A stretch of 64,000 bases of DNA from NCBI RefSeq assembly GCF_016919385.1, contig NZ_CP070351.1:310001-374000 (forward strand), read 5' to 3'. The position numbers and the translations under genes are program-made. Positions 62,024 through 64,000 of this stretch are shown in pieces. The DNA comes from Gordonia sp. PDNC005. GTDB lineage: Bacteria; Actinomycetota; Actinomycetes; Mycobacteriales; Mycobacteriaceae. The notes under the pieces are model-generated. The model saw only the letters and a program-made list of their open reading frames with translations, made no database searches and was not told the origin of the DNA. Within the stretch, counting starts at the first letter, position 1. Each line of letters begins with the position of its first letter.

Positions 62024-62070
62024 TCGGCGACTGCGTATGTGCATAGCCCGCATACTTGGGTCAACCCACT
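62024..62070 (+). pseudogene. orphan Rhs tip-junction remnant 1
   Basis: The plus strand encodes SATAYVHSPHTWVNPL, the end of the Rhs core just before the toxin junction, then stops matching exactly where an IS3-family end begins (TGTCCCGGGTTCTCCGG). It is a leftover of a former toxin-tip exchange. Confidence 0.7.
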
Positions 62071-62691
62071 GTCCCGGGTTCTCCGGAGGGCTCAGATTGT
62101 GAGTGCTTCTGTGGTGCATTTGGCGGTATCCGTACACGCTGTAGTTCTCGGCGTGAATCCGATGCATGTCCTCGATCAGCATCACATCGCGCACCGCTCG
62201 AGTTCTGGTCGGCCGAGCTTTGGCGGCTCGATAGCCGCGTGAGGTGAGAAACCCACAGTCTGCCGTCTGGAGTACCCGGCAGATGGCCTCGACCGGAGAA
62301 CTGATCGCGGTACTTGTCGATGAAGGCGATCATCTCGTCGTGGGGCGGTCGGTTTCCGCGGTGAAAACGCTGAGGCTGCTCTGAGGATCTCGTTCGCTCG
62401 GCGTGACTCGGCAAGTTCACGGCGGAGTCGGCGATTCTCCTGCTCGAGCGACTCCTGCGGGTCGGGGTGCGCATCGGTCGGACCGTGTCGGTTGCACCAG
62501 ATCCGCAGGGTTTCCACGCCGACCCCCAGCTGCGGTGCCACTGCCCGGGTCCACTCTGCTCGCGGACCGCCTTCCAAGGCCTGACGGTCGTAGACCATCC
62601 GGACCGCACGGTTACGGGTCTCCGCACTGAACTTCTTGGGCAACTTCCGATTCTCTTTTATGAGACTCGGAACTAAACCCCGGGCGCTTCA
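62070..62691 (-). mobile_element. decayed IS3-family element (orfA/orfB frameshifted, truncated)
   Basis: Minus-strand OrfA starts at the ATG near 62643 (KKFSAETRNRAVRMVYDR, GVGVETLRIWCNR, LEQENRRLRRELAESRRANEIL). OrfB follows in shifted frames: EMIAFIDKYRDQFSG, then VEAICRVLQTADCGFLTSRG, then RIHAENYSVYGYRQMH, where it is cut. At least one single-base loss separates the OrfB pieces, and about two-thirds of OrfB including the catalytic DDE is missing. Both ends resemble IS3-type termini: TGTCCCGGGTTCTCCGGAG at the left, and the complement of CCCCGGGCGCTTCA at the right. Each end abuts Rhs-derived sequence. It cannot transpose by itself. Confidence 0.8.
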
Positions 62692-62775
62692 TATACGAGT
62701 CCTGATCCGTTGGGTGTGGGACCGAATCTGGCGTCGGCGACGGCGTATGTGCATAACCGCACACGTGGGTCGACC
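62692..62775 (+). pseudogene. orphan Rhs tip-junction remnant 2
   Basis: It encodes YTSPDPLGVGPNLASATAYV and then HNRTRGST; the DNA is nearly identical to the intact gene at 60907-60990 until a small deletion breaks the frame. It overlaps in content with remnant 1, so the two derive from different tip copies. Confidence 0.75.
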
Positions 62776-62843
62776 CTCGTCGAGTCGACCGGGCGGTACT
62801 CTGTGAAAGGCTGATTACTCCCGTCGACGCGACCAGGGGAAGA

Positions 62844-63245
62844 ATGCGTTTCAAGAAGATCGCTGCAGTAGTGGCAACTGTCGGTGCGTTGACGTTCCTC
62901 GCCGCATGCGGCGACGACACGGCCGCTGAGGCGCCGCAGACGACGGCGGCGACCGTGCCCGACGGCTTCCCGAAGGACGTGCCGGTGGTCGGGGCGATGT
63001 TCACCAGCTACGACTCGCAGGTCGAAGACGCCGTCGGCATGGAAGTGGTCGGGGCGACCGCGACCTCGTTCGACGATGCCGTCAAGAAGCTCCGCGCAGC
63101 GAAGTTCGAGGAGGTTCTGTCTCCGGGCCCCGCGAGACAGCAGCGGGATGCGACGTTTGCGAACCCGAAGTACACCGTCGCAGTGTCGGGTGTGGAGTCC
63201 GCAGGTCGGTTCCGGCTGACGTACAGCGTCATCGTCGCGGGCTGA
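62844..63245 (+). CDS. small secreted lipoprotein
   Basis: 133 residues. The signal peptide (MRFKKIAAVVATVGALTF) ends in the lipobox LAAC at about residues 19-22. The mature domain has VPDGFPKDVPVVGAMFTSYDSQ, DAVKKLRAAKFEE and a beta-rich end (KYTVAVSGVESAGRFRLTYSVIV). The family is unknown; the FPKDVPV motif occurs in many small actinobacterial lipoproteins. AGGGGAAG lies 2-9 nt before the ATG. The next gene starts 1 nt after its stop, so they are co-translated. Confidence 0.75.
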   Translation: MRFKKIAAVVATVGALTFLAACGDDTAAEAPQTTAATVPDGFPKDVPVVGAMFTSYDSQVEDAVGMEVVGATATSFDDAVKKLRAAKFEEVLSPGPARQQRDATFANPKYTVAVSGVESAGRFRLTYSVIVAG

Positions 63246-63246
63246 C

Positions 63247-64000
63247 GTGGGCATCTTCGGTCGCCGCCGGAGCGGACCGTCTGCGCCGGAGCCGTCCGAC
63301 CGGCCCGACCAGGTGTTCGGCCGGTTGTCGGCCGGTGACGTCGCCTGGATCCGGGGCCTTGCTCAGCGGACTCTCGGCGAGAACGGGGTGGAGGCGATCG
63401 TCGACGAGACGGGTGCCGATCTGATCGGGTCTGACGGTATGCGTTTCGCGCTCGACAACGTGATGACGACCTGCGCGAGTGCGCCGCGGTCTGACTGGCC
63501 GCAGATCGTCACCCATCACTTCGCGGCGATGGCCCGGACGACGGGCGCGCCGGGCGTGCGTGACCTCGGCCGGGACGAACTCTTTCAGCGTGTCCGGACC
63601 AGGCTCCTGCCCGTCGACGCCCTGCACATGAATGGCCTCGACCTCGCGACGCATTCGCGTCCCGTCGCCGCAGACCTGGCCGCGGTCTTGTGCGTCGACT
63701 TCCCGGAGACGGTCAGTTACTTCGACAGCACCGTCGCCGAAGGGCTGCCGATCGACGAACTGTTCCGAGCAGGACAGATCAATACCGATGCCGAACCGAT
63801 CGAGGAGATCGGGACCTCGGACGACGGTGTCCTCACCTTCGTGGCCGGATCCGTCTACACGGCGTCGAAGACTCTGTCGATGGCGAACCTCGTCGATCGG
63901 GTGTTCGGCCGCGACATGCCGCACGGAGTCGTGTTCGCCGTTCCCGACCGGAACTGCGTGCTGTTGCATCCCGTGGAGTCCATCGACGTGCTCGGTGCGA
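63247..64000 (+). CDS. conserved hypothetical protein (3' truncated)
   Basis: The GTG-started frame runs through the window end, 251 codons visible. It is soluble and not recognised. It opens with GIFGRRRSGPSAPEPSDRPD, then DVAWIRGLAQRTLGENGVEA and ALDNVMTTCASAP. Later come FAAMARTTGAP, and LVDRVFGRDMPHGVVFAVPDRNCVLLHPVES. The overall pattern faintly recalls DUF1444-type proteins, but this is uncertain. It is coupled to the upstream lipoprotein gene (1-nt gap). Codon bias is typical of the host, so it is probably core rather than part of the toxin island. Confidence 0.6.
   Translation, partial: MGIFGRRRSGPSAPEPSDRPDQVFGRLSAGDVAWIRGLAQRTLGENGVEAIVDETGADLIGSDGMRFALDNVMTTCASAPRSDWPQIVTHHFAAMARTTGAPGVRDLGRDELFQRVRTRLLPVDALHMNGLDLATHSRPVAADLAAVLCVDFPETVSYFDSTVAEGLPIDELFRAGQINTDAEPIEEIGTSDDGVLTFVAGSVYTASKTLSMANLVDRVFGRDMPHGVVFAVPDRNCVLLHPVESIDVLGA

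Noticed and set aside
1..64000. tRNA or rRNA genes, prophage structural genes
   Set aside because: No cloverleaf with CCA-adjacent acceptor, no rRNA-like conserved stretches and no capsid/tail/terminase-like proteins were seen.

Overview
The window comes from a high-GC actinomycete of the order Mycobacteriales, most likely Gordonia or a close relative; the genus is inferred. It encodes mycothiol synthase, GlnR, an LmeA-type envelope protein, an LCP cell-wall ligase, a DesA1-type acyl-ACP desaturase and type VII (ESX) secretion proteins. From about 8.2 to 35.6 kb the gene order follows the Mycobacterium tuberculosis block Rv0807 to Rv0824c: sterol-carrier-like, purF, purM, DUF3073, ygfZ, pabC, nitrobindin-like, DUF1416, cysA-type rhodanese, lmeA, glnR, mshD, phoT/pstB, phoU, LCP, dus, desA1. 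The main local insertions are cydABDC plus a ferritin, and pstSCA placed beside pstB.

Layout. 0-8.6 kb: a truncated alpha/beta hydrolase, a DUF805 protein, a DapB-like dehydrogenase, a CD225-DUF2752-CD225 membrane operon, a GCS2-like ligase, a PHP phosphoesterase and a sterol-carrier protein. 8.7-14.2 kb: purine synthesis (purF, purM), DUF3073, and a divergent ygfZ/pabC pair that share overlapping promoters. 14.3-21 kb: cytochrome bd oxidase with its CydDC transporter, then a ferritin with iron-box-like and inverted-repeat DNA at its start. 21-26.1 kb: redox and sulfur genes, including a 32-residue membrane peptide and a cysteine-rich leader peptide that probably controls the sulfurtransferase genes by attenuation. 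26.1-36.3 kb: phosphate uptake (pstSCAB, phoU), LCP ligase, dus, desaturase and an NTF2-like protein. 36.5-40.7 kb: a Ser/Thr kinase with an FN3-like sensor, a paralogue of that sensor, and a lower-GC patch of unknown membrane genes.

40.7-64 kb is an accessory type VII secretion and polymorphic-toxin region. It holds eccC and eccD, several WXG100-type small proteins, two intact MinD-like ATPases and one degenerate one, a lytic transglycosylase lipoprotein, a DUF4185 lipoprotein, and a 1699-residue Rhs-repeat toxin. That toxin has a type VII N-terminal region and a GIY-YIG-like nuclease tip, and a candidate immunity gene overlaps its end. Downstream are two orphan Rhs tip remnants separated by a decayed IS3-family element. 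At 40.7-41.7 kb lies a second, broken toxin cassette whose N-terminal fragment runs into another IS3-family remnant. eccB, eccE and mycosin are not in the window.

Recurring control signals are TANNNT -10 hexamers 6-8 nt before ATG/GTG starts, which suggests widespread leaderless transcripts. Long GC-rich hairpins separate convergent genes, and a dispersed palindromic repeat family occupies several intergenic gaps. No tRNA, rRNA or CRISPR array was seen.
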